Assembly (NCBI RefSeq): GCF_004337985.1
Contig: NW_021940919.1
Location: forward strand, 1,957,874 to 2,021,873
Source of the DNA: Pyricularia pennisetigena
Taxonomy: Eukaryota > Ascomycota > Sordariomycetes > Magnaporthales > Pyriculariaceae
Reading direction: 5' to 3'
Length of the DNA: 64,000 nucleotides
This document shows, piece after piece, positions 1 to 12,149 of the stretch. A program made the translations under genes and the position numbers. A model generated the notes under the pieces. The model made no database searches. It was given only the letters and a program-made list of their open reading frames with translations, and was not told the DNA's origin. Each line of letters begins with the position of its first letter. Position 1 is the first letter of the stretch.

Positions 1-307
1 GCATTATAAGTATATGCCAGGTTTCTGTTCTACAAGTTGTAAAAAAGGTATCCAGGTAATCAACACCCATAATTTGGTGGAATCCCTGCACTACCCATCT
101 GGCTTTATAACGATACCGTTTATTAATATCCGTAATAAAACGAGTATTATTTATATTGCTCAAGGGTTTTTTCTTAAAAACCCAGCGCCCAGTTATAGCT
201 ATTTTATTTGGAGGTAAATCCGTTATAGTAAAGGTATTGGATTCTGTTAAGCTATTATTTTCGTCTTTGCAAGCCTGCAGCCAATTTTCCCAATCTTGGC
301 TTTCCAT
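1..307 (-). pseudogene. copia-1 reverse transcriptase, N-terminal part, cut by window edge
   Basis: The frame runs from a methionine at 305-307 to the window edge without a visible stop and matches the start of the 364-residue RT frame at 60478-61572. It includes the copia RT opening GRWVFKKK and, further on, KARWVVQGFHQ and a TETWHIL-like segment. The YVDD active-site region lies outside the window. It is part of a polyprotein, so the methionine is not a true start. Upstream, 308-960 holds the low-complexity asparagine-rich linker between integrase and RT. Confidence 0.8.
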
Positions 308-1019
308 GGCTTGTTTATAGGTATTCGGTTCTATTAACGAATTTGTTATTAATACGTAATTATCTTCGTTAAAATTAAATTTTAACGATTTATTAATATC
401 ACGCATTGTAAATAGAACGTCATTATATATTTTATATTCTGCAGAATTTATTGGGGGTTTATTTTTTATGTTTATTTTTATAGACGAATTGTTAGCTGCT
501 TGGGGATTATTATTATTAATAACAACGTTGTTTTTATCAGCATTATTAACGTTATTCGCGTTATTAACGTTTTTAATGTTATTTTTATCAACGTTATTTT
601 CATTTATATTTGTATTATTTACTGGATTTACCTCGAAATCTGGTAAAGAGAATTTAACCTCGTTTATACTATTTATATTGGTATTTTCGTTGTTTATATG
701 TGGATAAAATTTATCCGTTATAAAGGTAATATCTCTGACCAGGAGACATTTCCTTTTATATGGGTCCCATGTTTTATATATCTTTATATTAGGTGTAAAA
801 CCTACTAAAATACCAATTTTATTTCGAGGTTCAAGCTTCTCTTTATCATGGTTATCGTTATAGTAAATAATACATCCTCAAGGTTATATATAGTTATTTA
901 CGTGAATTGCATTATTATTTATATTATTTTCACTTATATTGTGAAATATATTGGCTGGCGTCTGCATATTTAAAGCCGTATGTGGGGTGTTATTATATAG
1001 GTATACAGCGGCTAATAAA

Positions 1020-2136
1020 GCCTCACCCCATAAATAGTTAGGTGCTTTGCTATTAAATAGCATAGCCCTGACCTTATTAAATAGGGTTAAATTTATACGT
1101 TCTATTAACCCATTTGGCTTTTTTGTATATGCAGGCGTAAAATGGTGTATAATACCGTTACTCTGTAACGCAATTTTAAATTGGTTATTTATATATTCGC
1201 CTCCATTATCGGTAAAGAACTTTTTTATTTTTTTTTACCATTTATATTAACGGTATTATTATCCATTTGTTTCTTATATATATTGAATGCCTCTAGGGCA
1301 TCAGCCTTTATTTTTAACAATGCAACACGTAAATAACGTGACTTTTTATCCAAAAACGTTATGTAATATTTATAATAATTATACGTGGGTGGATTTATGG
1401 GTCCACCTAAATCGGAATGGATTCTGTCTAATATATTATAATTTATAATATTTGCAAAAGTCCTGTTTATTTTCCGATTGGATTTTGCAGCTAAGCAAAT
1501 CTCACACGTATATTTATTATAATTATATATATCGTCTTTGGATATCTTTATTATATTTGTCTTTATTAACTGCAATAGGGGTGTTAACCCTATATGCCCA
1601 TATTTAACGTGTAGTTTGTATATTGCATTGGAAGAAATATCGTTATTATTCGACTTTTCTTCCGCATGTAATATACAATTATTTTCCACAATTTGGGTAG
1701 GTAGAATATATAGCCCATTATTTTTATAACCTTCTGTTATTTTATGTTTATGTTCTTTATGTATCACTATTACTTTATTCTTTATAAAGGTTATAATATA
1801 GTTATGTAGTTGTGCAACAGAGAGTATATTGAACCCAAATTCTGGTACATACTACACGTTATTTATGGTTTCTGTTATACCTGTATCATCGAATTTGATT
1901 TTTATAGTTCCCATCTTATTTATATTTAAGTGGGAAGCATTACCCCATTTAACAGTCGTATTTATATCTTTAACGTCTGTTAAATATTGTATATTGCAAC
2001 ATGTATGAATTGTTGCTGCACTGTCTATAATAAAAATGGAGGACTTTATAGTAGAGTGCAATACAATATGTGGATTAAAGTTAGAATAAATTAAATTTGG
2101 AACAAACGTTGTAAAACAGTAATGTCCCAAATTCAA
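1020..2136 (-). pseudogene. copia-1 protease-integrase segment, degraded
   Basis: Two open stretches (1852-2136 and 1225-1767) and the degraded sequence between and after them form the protease and integrase part of the polyprotein. The protease motif reads FIIDSAATIHTC, the copia DSGA-type active site. The integrase zinc-binding region shows HVKYGH and CEIC. The integrase core shows HSDLGGPINP followed by ITFLDKKSRYLRV. It is better preserved than the right copy at these residues, where D-L-G is A-L-G. The frame breaks at about 1225 and the C-terminal part of the core is in other frames. It cannot make a working integrase. Confidence 0.82.
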
Positions 2137-2177
2137 ATAATCAGCTTTATTCCCGTTATCGGGGTAATTATTATTAT

Positions 2178-2178
2178 N
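2178..2178. other. ambiguous base (N) at a repeat junction
   Basis: This is the only N in the window. It sits exactly where copia-1 gag sequence ends and X-element sequence (equivalent to 43052) begins. Neither side shows a TIR or TSD here. It may mark an unresolved or forced assembly join. Confidence 0.95.
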
Positions 2179-3345
2179 GCTTATATCGGATTATATAAAC
2201 AGTTAAATAAGCGGATAGGCAAAGTATATATTTTTTTATATATAATTTACAATCGAAACTCGCTTATATTTTTACCAGTTTTAACGATAATGAAACCAAA
2301 ACTTCAAAAATTTCGATTACGTATATAAACAAACGTCCAAATCCAATCGTACTTACAATATCGGTTTTGAAAACTGTTTAATAAAAACAAATGGTAAATG
2401 TGTATTTTATAAATTTTTTTGCTTTATTTAATTAATTTTATATTATTTTTGTTTTGCAGCAGAATTTTGTGGTTTTTGCACGTGGGGGGTGGCATATATA
2501 TACTTAATATAATATCACATTTTTGTACGTATACCTAGTTATATAAGCCCTTAAATATGCGGATAGGTAAGGTATATCCAATTTTATATATATTTTACCA
2601 TCGAAATGCTTTTACATTTTTACCAATTCTAACATTAAAAAAAGCAAAATTTGAAAAAGTGGATTATATATATAAATAAACGTTAACGTAAAACCCGATT
2701 TGCAATACCGGCCCTTCTTATGTTTTTATATAAACAAATGCTAAATTTGTGTTTTTTTTATATTTTTGCTTTATTTAATTGAATAAAATTTATAAAGAAA
2801 AACTTATTTAAAATCTACTAGCAAATTGATTAAGGAATATATCAAGTGAAAATATTTTCATTCTACCAATATTTGCGTAAATTATTTAATTTTTTAACAA
2901 ATTGTTAATTTATATAAGAATATTAATAAAACTTTTGTTTCAATCGATAATTGCATGCACTTTGCAGTACTAGGTTTACTAAGGTATAAAAGCTGTAAAC
3001 TAAATTAAAATAATTATTGCATACCATTATTTAAAACAAGAATTAAATATAATAAAAAATTACAAATTGTATTTAATATTTTAATATCTTTCCAAATACA
3101 GTAGCTATAAAAACGCGGCCGGCATTTAAATACTCAGTAAAATCCAATAAATCTAACGCAAATTACTATATATTTTTATAATTTTTATTTATTTTTTTAT
3201 ACGAATATTCAATTGCATATTATGGGTATACTATTTTCTTTTACCATTATAATGCGAATATATTGCATTTACCCGCTACAAACGGCAGAATACCACAAAT
3301 TATCCTTATATTACTAAAATAATTATAAACGATATCGTAATATTA

Positions 3346-3388
3346 CAGTGGGTGACCCAGAAGTGGACATGCCCCTGAAGTGGACACC
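3346..3388 (+). repeat. Fot1-type TIR, left
   Basis: Starts CAGTGGGTGACCCAGAAG and pairs with the inverted copy at 5188-5230 over about 43 bases with a few mismatches. Preceded by target-site TA at 3344-3345. Confidence 0.93.
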
Positions 3389-3468
3389 CTCCCGAAAAAC
3401 TGCCATAAAAACAACGAACATGCAATTGATCGTTTTTCCGCAGTAAATCGCAATAAAACCTATATTTA

Positions 3469-5088
3469 TTAATTCGCAAAAAACTCCTTTACATTATAAT
3501 CCAAAAATAAAGCCGTAAATCCCTGGTCCTAATCCTGATTTCGGTGTTGTTGCCGGATTTTAGCCTCCATGGCCGCCCTTCTCTGATCCAGGCCGTGAAC
3601 CGCTTCCTGTATACCGGCCTGCTTATAAAAGGAATCTTGGGCTTCGCGGCGCACGCGTTTTCTAAGTGCAGGCTTGAAAATCTTAATTTTTTCGTTTAAC
3701 CGTTTATTTTCGGAGGTAAGACTCGCGATTTAAGCAACCTAATAATCCATAGCTTTGGATACCTTTTGTACAAAGCTAGCCAAATCTTTTTTACATTCGC
3801 CCAACCGGCCTGTTATCTGCATAACCTGCTTTTTAATATTTTGGAAAATCTTTGGGGTCCCGAAAATGACGTTGGCCATATTTTGATCCGAATCACGGTT
3901 AGAAATCGTTACCTGGGTAACCCCTAGGTTAGGATTTACCATTCGATCCGGAGTTGATGTTTAAGGGGGTATTACCGGCCAGATCCCGGTTTTGCGGAAA
4001 CCGGAAATCACGTTGCGAACCGATAAACCGGTTGCAAAGGCGTTTCGATAGGCGGTAAAAAACCGTTTTCGTTGTTCAGGCGCAATGGTATCTAGCGACG
4101 TAAAAGATTTTATATATTGCCGGTAATAGGTTTTAACAGGGCCAAAAACAAAAACATTTAACGGCTAAGTGAAATGTGAGCTGTAAGCAGGTAAATATTC
4201 GAGGAAGACCCTGTTTTTAAACGTTTTAAATATGAATTTAGTTGATTAATGCGTTGAAATTTGATCCAATACCAATAACCGCCATTTTATACTAATATTT
4301 GGTTTCGTTTTAGGCAAAAAAACCTGTTTTAGCCATTTAAGGGCGATTTCAAAATTAAACCAGCCCGTGGGAGTCGAATCGTACGCCCAATCCTTAATAT
4401 TAGGTGGAAACCACTGCGTTTATAGAATATTGCCCGTTTGGATCACGGTTGGGGTAAGTTTTTTTCCCTTTGCAGTTACCGCTTCGATAATCGACGCCCA
4501 AATGGTATTTAACGTGTGTGTAATTTTAGCCTAATTCCGGCGTTTTACGAAAAATAAACCGTATATTTTTCCGGCCGTTGTATCGCCTTATTGGAAACCG
4601 TGTTCGTCCATATTTACGATATATTTGGGCTTAATTTCGAATTCGGTAATTATTCGTTGGTGTTGGTTATAAAACGCCCGGATCGAGTCGGCCGTGGTTT
4701 CTTTAGCTCGCGCACCCTCCAAAAAAGTCCCGGACTTGGCTTTAATATTTTTATTGCGGCGTAAAAAACCGGCCAGCCAACGCCTACCGAAGGCGTTTAC
4801 GCGTTTTTTCGGCGGTATTAGAAAAAAAGCGAAATTTTTAATTATTTGGTGCGTGGGCGTTTTTCCAGCGAGCTTTTCGACTTCGATCCAGCGGCTAACG
4901 AACCTTTCCTGTTCGTTAAAGAGTAGCTGATACGGTTTATGGGTTTGTTTTCGATCGAAAACGCCGTTGAGGCGACGCATAAGGGTGGTTTTTGGCACGG
5001 CCCACTACGCGGCCGCTTTATTCTTCGAAATGCCTGATTTTACGGCTTTAACCGCCTGGGTAAGCCTAAACTCCAAATCTCTCGGCAT
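3469..5088 (-). pseudogene. Fot1/pogo transposase, frameshift-free but with RIP-type stops
   Basis: From ATG at 5088 to TAA at 3469 one frame of 540 codons can be followed without any frameshift. It is broken only by TAA/TAG codons at places where glutamine or tryptophan fits, for example right after NMDEHGFQ. In order it shows an N-terminal helix-turn-helix of psq type (AVKAVKSGISKNKAAA), a CENP-B-like second DNA-binding part, the first DDE aspartate in NMDEHGFQ, the second in LLVLDQISTH with the downstream LPAYSSHFT segment, and a C-terminal tail rich in K, Q and R. Length and motif order fit full-length fungal Fot1-type transposases. Non-functional as it stands. Confidence 0.92.
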
Positions 5089-5187
5089 CACGGTTTTTTT
5101 CGGCTTCAAAAACGCGTTATTTGCGGTGCGTTGTCGCGTTGAAGTAGGTGGGTTGTGTTGAGGATGCTAGAAATTGCTAACAAAACA

Positions 5188-5230
5188 GGTGTCCACTTCA
5201 GGTGCATGTCCACTTGTGGGTCACCCACTG
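5188..5230 (-). repeat. Fot1-type TIR, right
   Basis: Inverted partner of 3346-3388, followed by TA at 5231-5232. Confidence 0.93.
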
Positions 5231-5450
5231 TAAATATATTATTAAGGATACCGTTATAAACGGCGAAATACGACAAATTATCGTTGGTGGTACCGCCATG
5301 AACGGCGAAATGCGACAAGATGTCCTCAGATTAGAACGAGCGCGATCTTTGCGGCTAATGTAATTGGTCGAAAAGCCATGTGGCTGAAAGGTACATGGAG
5401 CGTTCGGTCCCCACTGCGAAGCAGGGGGTCTAGTCTGAGCACTGAGACTA

Positions 5451-6103
5451 GGTTACGAGATAGAATAAGCTTAATCTTGCACGCGGGGAAAAGTGGATCA
5501 CGTATAAGGCTGATAGAACGTTAAAATGGCAGATAACCGTTTGTTAGCGGGTAATAAAGATAATATATTATTATTGCACAATCGATTCGTTGAATCGTTG
5601 AATCGATGAAGGTTATGATAAATAAATCTAAGGCTAAATTGTAAATTACGTGTTCGAATCCGTAGGTGCAGATCTTCGATCCGGATGTCCCGAATGCGGG
5701 GTTACGTCATATGATTTGGCCTTATTTATGTGATTAACCTGCCGACCTATTAAACCTAACGGCCCATTGAGCCTAACGACCTATTGTGCTTATGCATGCA
5801 CAGAAAATCTGCGACCATAACGGGATGCGAACCCACGCATTTCCACAACGTATATATAATATAGATTATGGTACGTGCATTATACCATTAAGCTAGATTA
5901 TTTATAACGTATTTGTTTTGTTGTTGAAACTATGAACAAAGACGTGATATATAAAGCTTTGTATGTATAAACGCGTATACGTTTTATTTGTTATTTATTT
6001 ATTTATTCGATGCAGGGTGAACTAATAAAATTAGCCCGTGCTAGCCGTTATAAGATAATGCAGGGTAGCTAATATAATGAGCCCTGCGCTAGCCATGTTC
6101 ACA
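5451..6103 (-). repeat. copia-1 LTR, unoccupied copy
   Basis: Aligns with 45291-45335 joined to 59119-59724. The LTR should begin TGTGAGGA, but the first eight bases are replaced by the X element end at 5450; it ends CATGTTCACA at 6103. This copy is uninterrupted where the right copy holds the 13.8 kb helicase element, so it supplies the empty site (about 5484-5496, GGGGAAAAGTGG). By position it is the 5' LTR of the left copia-1 copy. The LTR contains short tandem pieces of the type CGGCCTATTGAGCCTAA and a tRNA-like segment. Confidence 0.85.
5810..5897 (-). other. tRNA-like segment with Pol III box A and box B, inside copia-1 LTR
   Basis: On the minus strand a box A match TAGCTTAATGG (5885-5895) is followed by a box B-like GGTTCGCATCC (5823-5833), one base off consensus. 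Spacing is tRNA-like. The right copy at 59435-59520 has a perfect box B. No convincing acceptor stem can be paired, and the anticodon region is unclear, so this is a tRNA relic or a SINE-like insertion, not a proposed tRNA gene. Confidence 0.45.
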
Positions 6104-6374
6104 CAATCTTCCGTGGATTTTCAGGGTTTTTACCGCTAAATTTCTGCGTTATAGGTGAATTTACGGCTATTTCCGTATTTTGTTCGGGATTTAGCTTTTC
6201 CGTTACCGTATTTTTTTCCGGTTCCGAATCGGTGTAAATTTTATAGTCCCTTTCAGGGTTTATATTCTTAATTTTATTTCCAAAGGGGTTGCGTAACCTT
6301 TTATAACCCCCTGTAAAGTTATGCTAAAAGCGGTGCTATATTTACCTATTATATAGGCGTAATTCGAAATAACG
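6104..6374 (-). mobile_element. copia-2 family fragment (pol linker region)
   Basis: Aligns with 24605-24870 of the complete copia-2, same orientation, covering the sequence between gag and integrase. It lies between the copia-1 LTR end at 6103 and the start of the gypsy-1 LTR at 6375, so both elements inserted into an older copia-2 copy. Confidence 0.85.
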
Positions 6375-6807
6375 TGTTACGATCCAGGTATCGGGTAACC
6401 TGTTCTTAGGGTAAAATACAGTGGGTTAAAGCAACTGAGCGTCTTGACTGGGTAACGGGGGTTCTCAATAACTGGGGTAAAATTATAATCGTTCTCAAAT
6501 AAATATTAAAGTTAATTAAAGTTTAATTGCTGCTAAACAATCCTAAAATCGAATTTATTTATATGGTAATAAACGTATTTTATATAAATTATACTCCAAA
6601 TGTGATTTTCCTGATTTATTTAATCTCTAATTCCCAATCCAGGTTTACAAATTATAAAAAATCGTTTTCTTGGTGGTTACGTAAGGTTACGTAATTTTTT
6701 TCCTTATATAATCCCGTTATTGTTGGTCGGGTTCCGTATATCGTTAGGAGGGGTGGGACCCCGCCTGGCCTTACTAGTGCCGGCCCAATTATTTGGTCGT
6801 AATATTA
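6375..6807 (-). repeat. gypsy-1 3' LTR
   Basis: Aligns with 13145-13532 from its TGTTAC end onward. The outer end is clear; the inner end is placed at 6807 because a polypurine tract (AAGGGAAAGGAAA on the element strand) follows directly. The inner boundary is an estimate, because the partner LTR is truncated. Confidence 0.8.
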
Positions 6808-6929
6808 GGTTTCCTTTCCCTTGGCCAAATCCCTTTGGCTTTTAAATAGTCCGTATGCCCCTAATCCTTATTTTCGCTTTCCTTTTTTCCTGGTTAACTT
6901 ATTTGCGCCATATTTAATCGTGTAATTAA

Positions 6930-7553
6930 ATTAAAATTTGGTCGTTCGTCGACAAAACGTCGCCACGCTTTTTTCGTTTTTTTCCCCTTTTTTGTGGATA
7001 TACCTTTTTATTACTATTACGAATCCCGCGGTATAATGCGTTATACAATTTTACCGCAAAATTTCTTTCGCTGCATCGAATATTTTCGTATTAACCGTTC
7101 CGGTTACGACGTATTAGGTATTTCAAATATTTAATTGCGCAATATCGGTCGGCAATATTCCAAATTTAGTGCTTAAATGGAGGTTTTAAAAAAAATATTA
7201 TGGTAAAACAGTAAAGGATTTAGGAAAAATAGTTAAAGTTTTTCCGTTTGCGAAAATAAAGAAAATTGTGGTTTAAAAAAATAATGCGAATTATATTTCG
7301 CGGGATTAATAATTTGGAGGAACTGGATCGAATCGAACGTAAAAAAATAAAATGGGAGGAGCGACGACGATCGGCCGAAATTTTCCTTAAAATACCCTTA
7401 GAATCGTTTTTTCCGGATTCCAATTTTGTTTGGGATTCGTTTTTCCCCATAAATCTTTTAAATCCTTTTTTATTGGATAAAATAAATGTTTTTACGCAGC
7501 ATTCGGTCGGTAAATTCTTTTGCTCGTATATTTTAATTCGTAATATATACTAA
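6930..7553 (+). pseudogene. antisense ancestral reading frame inside gypsy-1
   Basis: On the strand opposite to gag-pol, between the 3' LTR and the chromodomain, one frame can be followed for about 200 codons, interrupted only by glutamine-type stops. Its last 95 codons (7266-7553) are open and rich in K, R and E, for example LEELDRIERKKIKWEERRR, ending at TAA 7551-7553. No family was recognised. A similar antisense frame occurs at the same place in gypsy-2. It could be an accessory gene or a chance open frame; the charge-rich composition and matching position favour the first. Confidence 0.4.
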
Positions 7554-7719
7554 TTATTTGTTTTATAAATTTTTTCAATGGTATAATTTCGAGTCCTGGT
7601 CGATTTTTAGTTTTTGGGAATAGTAAATAATATTTTTTTAAGTCGTCCTTTTTTAATGGTTAATCTGTTCGCAAATCCAGTTTTCAATATTATTGGCGGA
7701 ATAATTCCTGGTAATTTTG

Positions 7720-10700
7720 GAGATAATTAAAAAATTCCCAAATATTTTTTTCGTGTTTATAATTTTCCCATTTAATAAAATATTTTGTTTTACCGTAATT
7801 GCGTTTATGGTCCAATATTCGTTCGACGTCGTATAATCTTTTTGCGTCGATTTCGATTATTTTTTATATATTGGTGCCCGGTGGTGCTGGTTCCAATAAT
7901 AATACGTGGAATATGGGGTAAATTTCTATAGTTCCTGGTAATAATAATTTATAATTAATTTCGTTAATTTTTTTATCGATTTTAAAAAATCCAAATTTTT
8001 TAAAATTAAATTTGCTATTTGGTCGTTGTATTTTAACATTGCGTCGAATAAAATAAACGCTGTTTCCTTTTGAGGAAAATGGTCCTTTTATCCGATACTA
8101 ATTAGCGTATTTAGCTATTTTCTTTCGTACGAATTCCAATTCCTGTTGGAGTTTTTAGTGGAATTTTCGTAATTCGTTTATTTGTTTATCGGTTCGTGGG
8201 GCCGTAATTGTGGTTTTTGGTTCTCCAGATACCGTAAGGTTAAATCCGTAATTGGTATAAAACGGGGTTATTTTGGTATTTTTATTTTTTAAATTATTAT
8301 ATGCGAATTAAATTATAGGTAATAACCGTACCCAATTATCCTATTTATGGTTTATATCACATTTTAAATATTATTTTAATATTTGATTTGCTCGTTTTAT
8401 TTGTCCGTTTATTTGTGGGTGGAATACTGTAAATAATTTATAATTAATTCCTAACTATTCCATTAAAAATTTCCAAAATTTTGATATAAAAAATTTATTT
8501 TTATCCGTAATAATGTTTTTTGGAAATCCGTGGTTGTTAGTAATTATTCGTAAAAATGTGTAAGCGATTTTTTCGGCGTTGTTGTTTTCCTTATAAGGTA
8601 GGAAATAGGCGTATTTAGTAGATTTATCCATTATAATTAATATATTATTGTATTTAATTTTAATAAATGGTTTTTCGGAAAATGGTAATTTAATAATAAA
8701 ATCCATTTTAATAATTTACCAGGTTTTATTAGGGGCTGGTAAAGGTTATAGGAACCCGTAAAGCTTATATTTAACGGATTTGGTTTTTGCGCAAAATTCG
8801 CAATTTTTAATAGTTTTTCGCATTTTTTGTCGTATTCCTTTAAAATCTTAGTGCTGTTTTAACCGTTTCCATATTTTGGAAATTCCTTAGTGTCCGTGGG
8901 CTTTATTTTCGTAAATTTTCCGTATTTCTTTGGTGTAATTACCGTATTGGTCGTTATAAGATTTCGGTGAATTGGTAAAAGGTTTCCGCTGTCGTTTACC
9001 GTAAAAATTTTCCGTATTTTTTCGGGTACTATGTTTTTATAATTTGGTTTTTTGCCAAAAACGACGGCCTTACTATTTTTTGTTCCTTTTCGGTGAATAA
9101 TTTTAAAATGGAATTTTAATAGGAATTTTACCCATTTAATTTGTTGTTTATTTAATATTTTGCTAACAATAAAATGGGTTAAATTTTTATAATCCGTATA
9201 AATTAATACTTCGTATTTAATTCCGGATAATTGTGGTTTCCATTTTTCGAATTTTCGGATAATAGCTTTAAATGTTTTGTCGTGGATTTGGTGATTGAAT
9301 TTTGGTTTATATAATTTTTGTGAAAAAAGCGTAAAAATGCAGGCGTCCTTTTTCGTTTCGTTGGTTAAATTATCCTCCGATTGTATAATCGGATACGTCG
9401 GTTTCGATTTCGAAAAACTTCGTTGGGTTTAATATTTTAAAAATCGGTTTTTATATTATTGTATTTCGTAATTGTTCGAAAATTTAGTATATTTGTTCCG
9501 TTTATTAAAACTTTAAATCTTTTTTGGTTATATTGGTTAATAGGGTGGCGATCGGGCCGTAACTTCTAATAAATATTTTATAAAAGTTTACAAATCCAAA
9601 CAATACCCGAACGTTTTTTACGTTTTATAATTGGGGTTATTCCTTTATTATTTGGATTTTTGATTTTTCCATCCTAATTTCTCTAAGGGCGATAATATAT
9701 TTTAGGAAATTAATTTCTTTGTTGTGAAAAATACATTTTTTGGGTTTAATTAAAAGTTCAACGTTTTATAGCTTTTATAAAATTATACGAGCGTATTATT
9801 TATATTTTTCCAACGTTTTGGAAAAAATAAAAATATCGTCCAGGTAAACAACCATGAAAATATTTACACATTCCTTAAAAACGTGGTTAATTATAGTTTA
9901 AAAAGTTGCGGGGGCGTTAATAAAACCGAAAAATATTACCAGGTATTCGTAATATCCTCGTTTAGTGCGAAATACTGTTTTCCATTCCTCGCCTTCCTTT
10001 ATACGGATTAAATTATATGTTTTTTAAAATTTAACATCGTAAACCATTAGATTTAGTAAAATATATTTCGAAATTCTCCTATTTATAGGAACGGCTAGCA
10101 ATTTTTTATTATAATGTCGTTTAATTGTTTGTAATCCACGTATAATCGTAGTTTTCCGTTTTCTTTTGGTACGAAAAAAATTGGGTATCCTATTGGTAAT
10201 ATCGATGGTTTAATATAACTTTTTTCAAAGTTTTTTGCGAAATATCCGTTTAAAATCTCCATTTATATCGGATTTAAACCGTATACTTTATGGAATTTTA
10301 ATTGAGTTCCTTTTTTTAATAATATTTCGTGGTCGAACGGACTGTATTCGGGTAATCCTGTTTCGAGGTTTTGGTTAAATAATCGTGTATAATTTTGGTA
10401 TTTTTCTGGGATTTTGCCGTTTTTAGTCTATTTTTTCGTAATTTGTATTATATAATTGGATCGGTTTTAACCTGTGGATAATTATTTTTTGCCCGATATT
10501 GGTTCAGGGGTTGGTCGTCCTTCCTGTAAATACGCCATTTGCTTTATTTAATCTTTCCGTACCTTATATTTCCTGTATAAACCCTATTATATTGGAAGTC
10601 GTTTAATAATTGAATGGTTTTTCCATTAAATTTGGCCGGTAATCCAATTTATCCGGGGGTTGCTTTTTTTAAACCAAAAATTCCTAAAATTATATTTTTG

Positions 10701-11990
10701 TTCCCTATTTCCGTAATATCCAAAATAGTTTGTTTTTTTATTTATAATTTTCCATCCAAAAGTGTACGGTTTTTGTTTCGATAGTGCTATTCCCGTATAA
10801 AATTTTTTTTTTTACGGTTTGCAATTAATATAGTTTTTTTTTATTACCAAGGTATTCGTCGTTTTTTTACGATTTTTGGAAAAATGTAATTGCTTTATGC
10901 TCCGCTATTAAGGAGCGGTTATATAGGTTTTTTATTAAATCGTATACTTAGGATTATATATTCGTATATTACTTTCGTGGTTTGCGCGGCGTTTGGGGTT
11001 TTTTATTCCGCTTTTACTATTAGAGTTTGGTACCCTATACCGTTTGGTTATTTAAATTTTTTAATTTACTGAACTCGCATTATAAATCCTTATTTTTTTG
11101 ATTTCGGGCCGTATAATTGTTTTCAATTTTAATTTTATTAAATCGGTGCCCTATTGGTGCAGGCGTTTTTCGTGTGTTCGTGGGTATTTCGTTGTTTTCA
11201 ACGTTGGGGTTCCACACAATTTTAATTATAGGTGCGGGTCCTAGTTATTATAACTTTATTTCGTACCATACCTATATTTTGGTCAATATATATATTTTGC
11301 AAATATTTCGGGTGCATTCGCATTATAAAAATTGTTTTTAGTTATAATATATTATAGGGTAACTGTTGTAAACGGTGAAAATTACCGCTGGTTTGGTATC
11401 AAATTTAATTTTAATTTCCCAATTGGGTAATTTAATGGTGGTATATATTTCGTGGACATTTGTTGTTTTATGTCGTGGTGGAAAAAAATCGTGGACTACT
11501 TTTCTGCTAAAATGCAATCCGCAATTGTTTCGAAAACATTTTACCTAAAAGATTTTTATATGTTTGGGATATTTGGTATCCAAAATTGGGTAGTCTCCGA
11601 AGGTTGGATTAATTAATTCTGTAAAATTTTATATTTATATTCGAAAAATATTCCGGGAAATTGTATTAATTGGTCGTTTCGGTATAAATCGATAAATCTT
11701 TTTTATATATATATATAGGGGTTATTTTCCTTTGCTGCGTTATATAAGTTTAAAAATATAGTTTTTTTTCGCTAAATTTGTTTTTAACTCGTTATTGGAT
11801 TCGTCCGTGGTGGTTTATTGGATTATCCGGATATAATGGGTTTGTCCCAATAATTTTAATTTTAATTTTTTCAAAATGTTTAATTCCGTAGGTTCGGGTA
11901 GTTTGGCGTGTTGTTTACGTAATTGTACCGGTGGTTTGGTTTTAATAAATACGCGGTTTCCTATTATTAAGGTCCGAATATTTTTAAATT
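7720..11990 (-). pseudogene. gypsy-1 pol (protease-RT-RNase H-integrase-chromodomain)
   Basis: Read on the minus strand from about 11990 downward. The RT active site reads VVYLDDIFIFS near 9835-9870. RNase H lies around 9000-9450. The integrase core is best seen at 8455-8706, with the first aspartate in IIMDKSTKYAYF and the second in IITDKNKFF. The chromodomain at about 7728-7800 shows KYFIKWENYKHEKNIWEF, the hallmark of chromoviruses that target histone marks. Many frame-internal TAA/TAG codons and some frameshifts break the polyprotein. Catalytic YLDD and the first two integrase aspartates are retained. Confidence 0.85.
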
Positions 11991-12149
11991 TTTATAAATA
12001 TTATCCTACATCCATTTTTGCGCTATTGTGGATTATATAATTATCGCTATAATATACGGTCCAATTTATTAAATTGTATTAATCCGGTTATATTAATTGG
12101 TGGGTAATAATATTTAACTTTCGTGGTTTTTTGGAATTAGGGTGTAAAT

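Larger units (their letters stand above)
1..2177 (-). mobile_element. Ty1/copia element (copia-1), left truncated copy
   Basis: This stretch aligns with 61266-63440 in the same orientation. It carries, in element order, a protease remnant, integrase, an asparagine-rich linker and the start of reverse transcriptase. It begins inside RT at the window edge. At the high-coordinate end homology stops in a run of ATT repeats at 2177, next to the ambiguous base at 2178, so the gag region and leader are missing. The matching LTR lies beyond the X element at 5451-6103. Differences from the right copy are mostly C/T and G/A transitions, as expected for RIP. The orientation follows from the polyprotein reading on the minus strand. 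Confidence 0.88.
3346..5230 (-). mobile_element. complete Fot1/pogo-type DNA transposon with TA target duplication
   Basis: The element is 1885 bp, bounded by ~43-bp terminal inverted repeats starting CAGTGGGTGACCCA and flanked by TA on both sides (3344-3345 and 5231-5232). Removing the element and one TA gives a sequence that aligns base for base with the empty site in the other X copy near 44217. The single ancestral gene inside is on the minus strand. Family placement (Tc1/mariner superfamily, pogo/Fot1) rests on the TA target, length, TIRs and transposase motifs. Confidence 0.95.
2179..5450. mobile_element. X element, left copy, 5' truncated, with Fot1 insertion
   Basis: Sequence from 2179 to 3345 and 5231 to 5450 aligns with 43052-44436. 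The first ~480 bp of X, including one TIR, are missing. The surviving end is intact: a hairpin-forming subterminal segment followed by GAGCACTGAGACTA at 5437-5450. It abuts copia-1 LTR sequence at GGTTACGAG, eight bases into that LTR. The internal ~347-bp direct duplication of X is also present here (second unit from about 2475). No coding capacity of its own was recognised; the open frames in it are short and not conserved. Probably a non-autonomous relative of the helicase element because both ends are shared. Confidence 0.8.

Noticed and set aside
5810..5897. Functional tRNA gene
   Set aside because: Boxes fit, but acceptor stem does not pair and the segment is part of an LTR.
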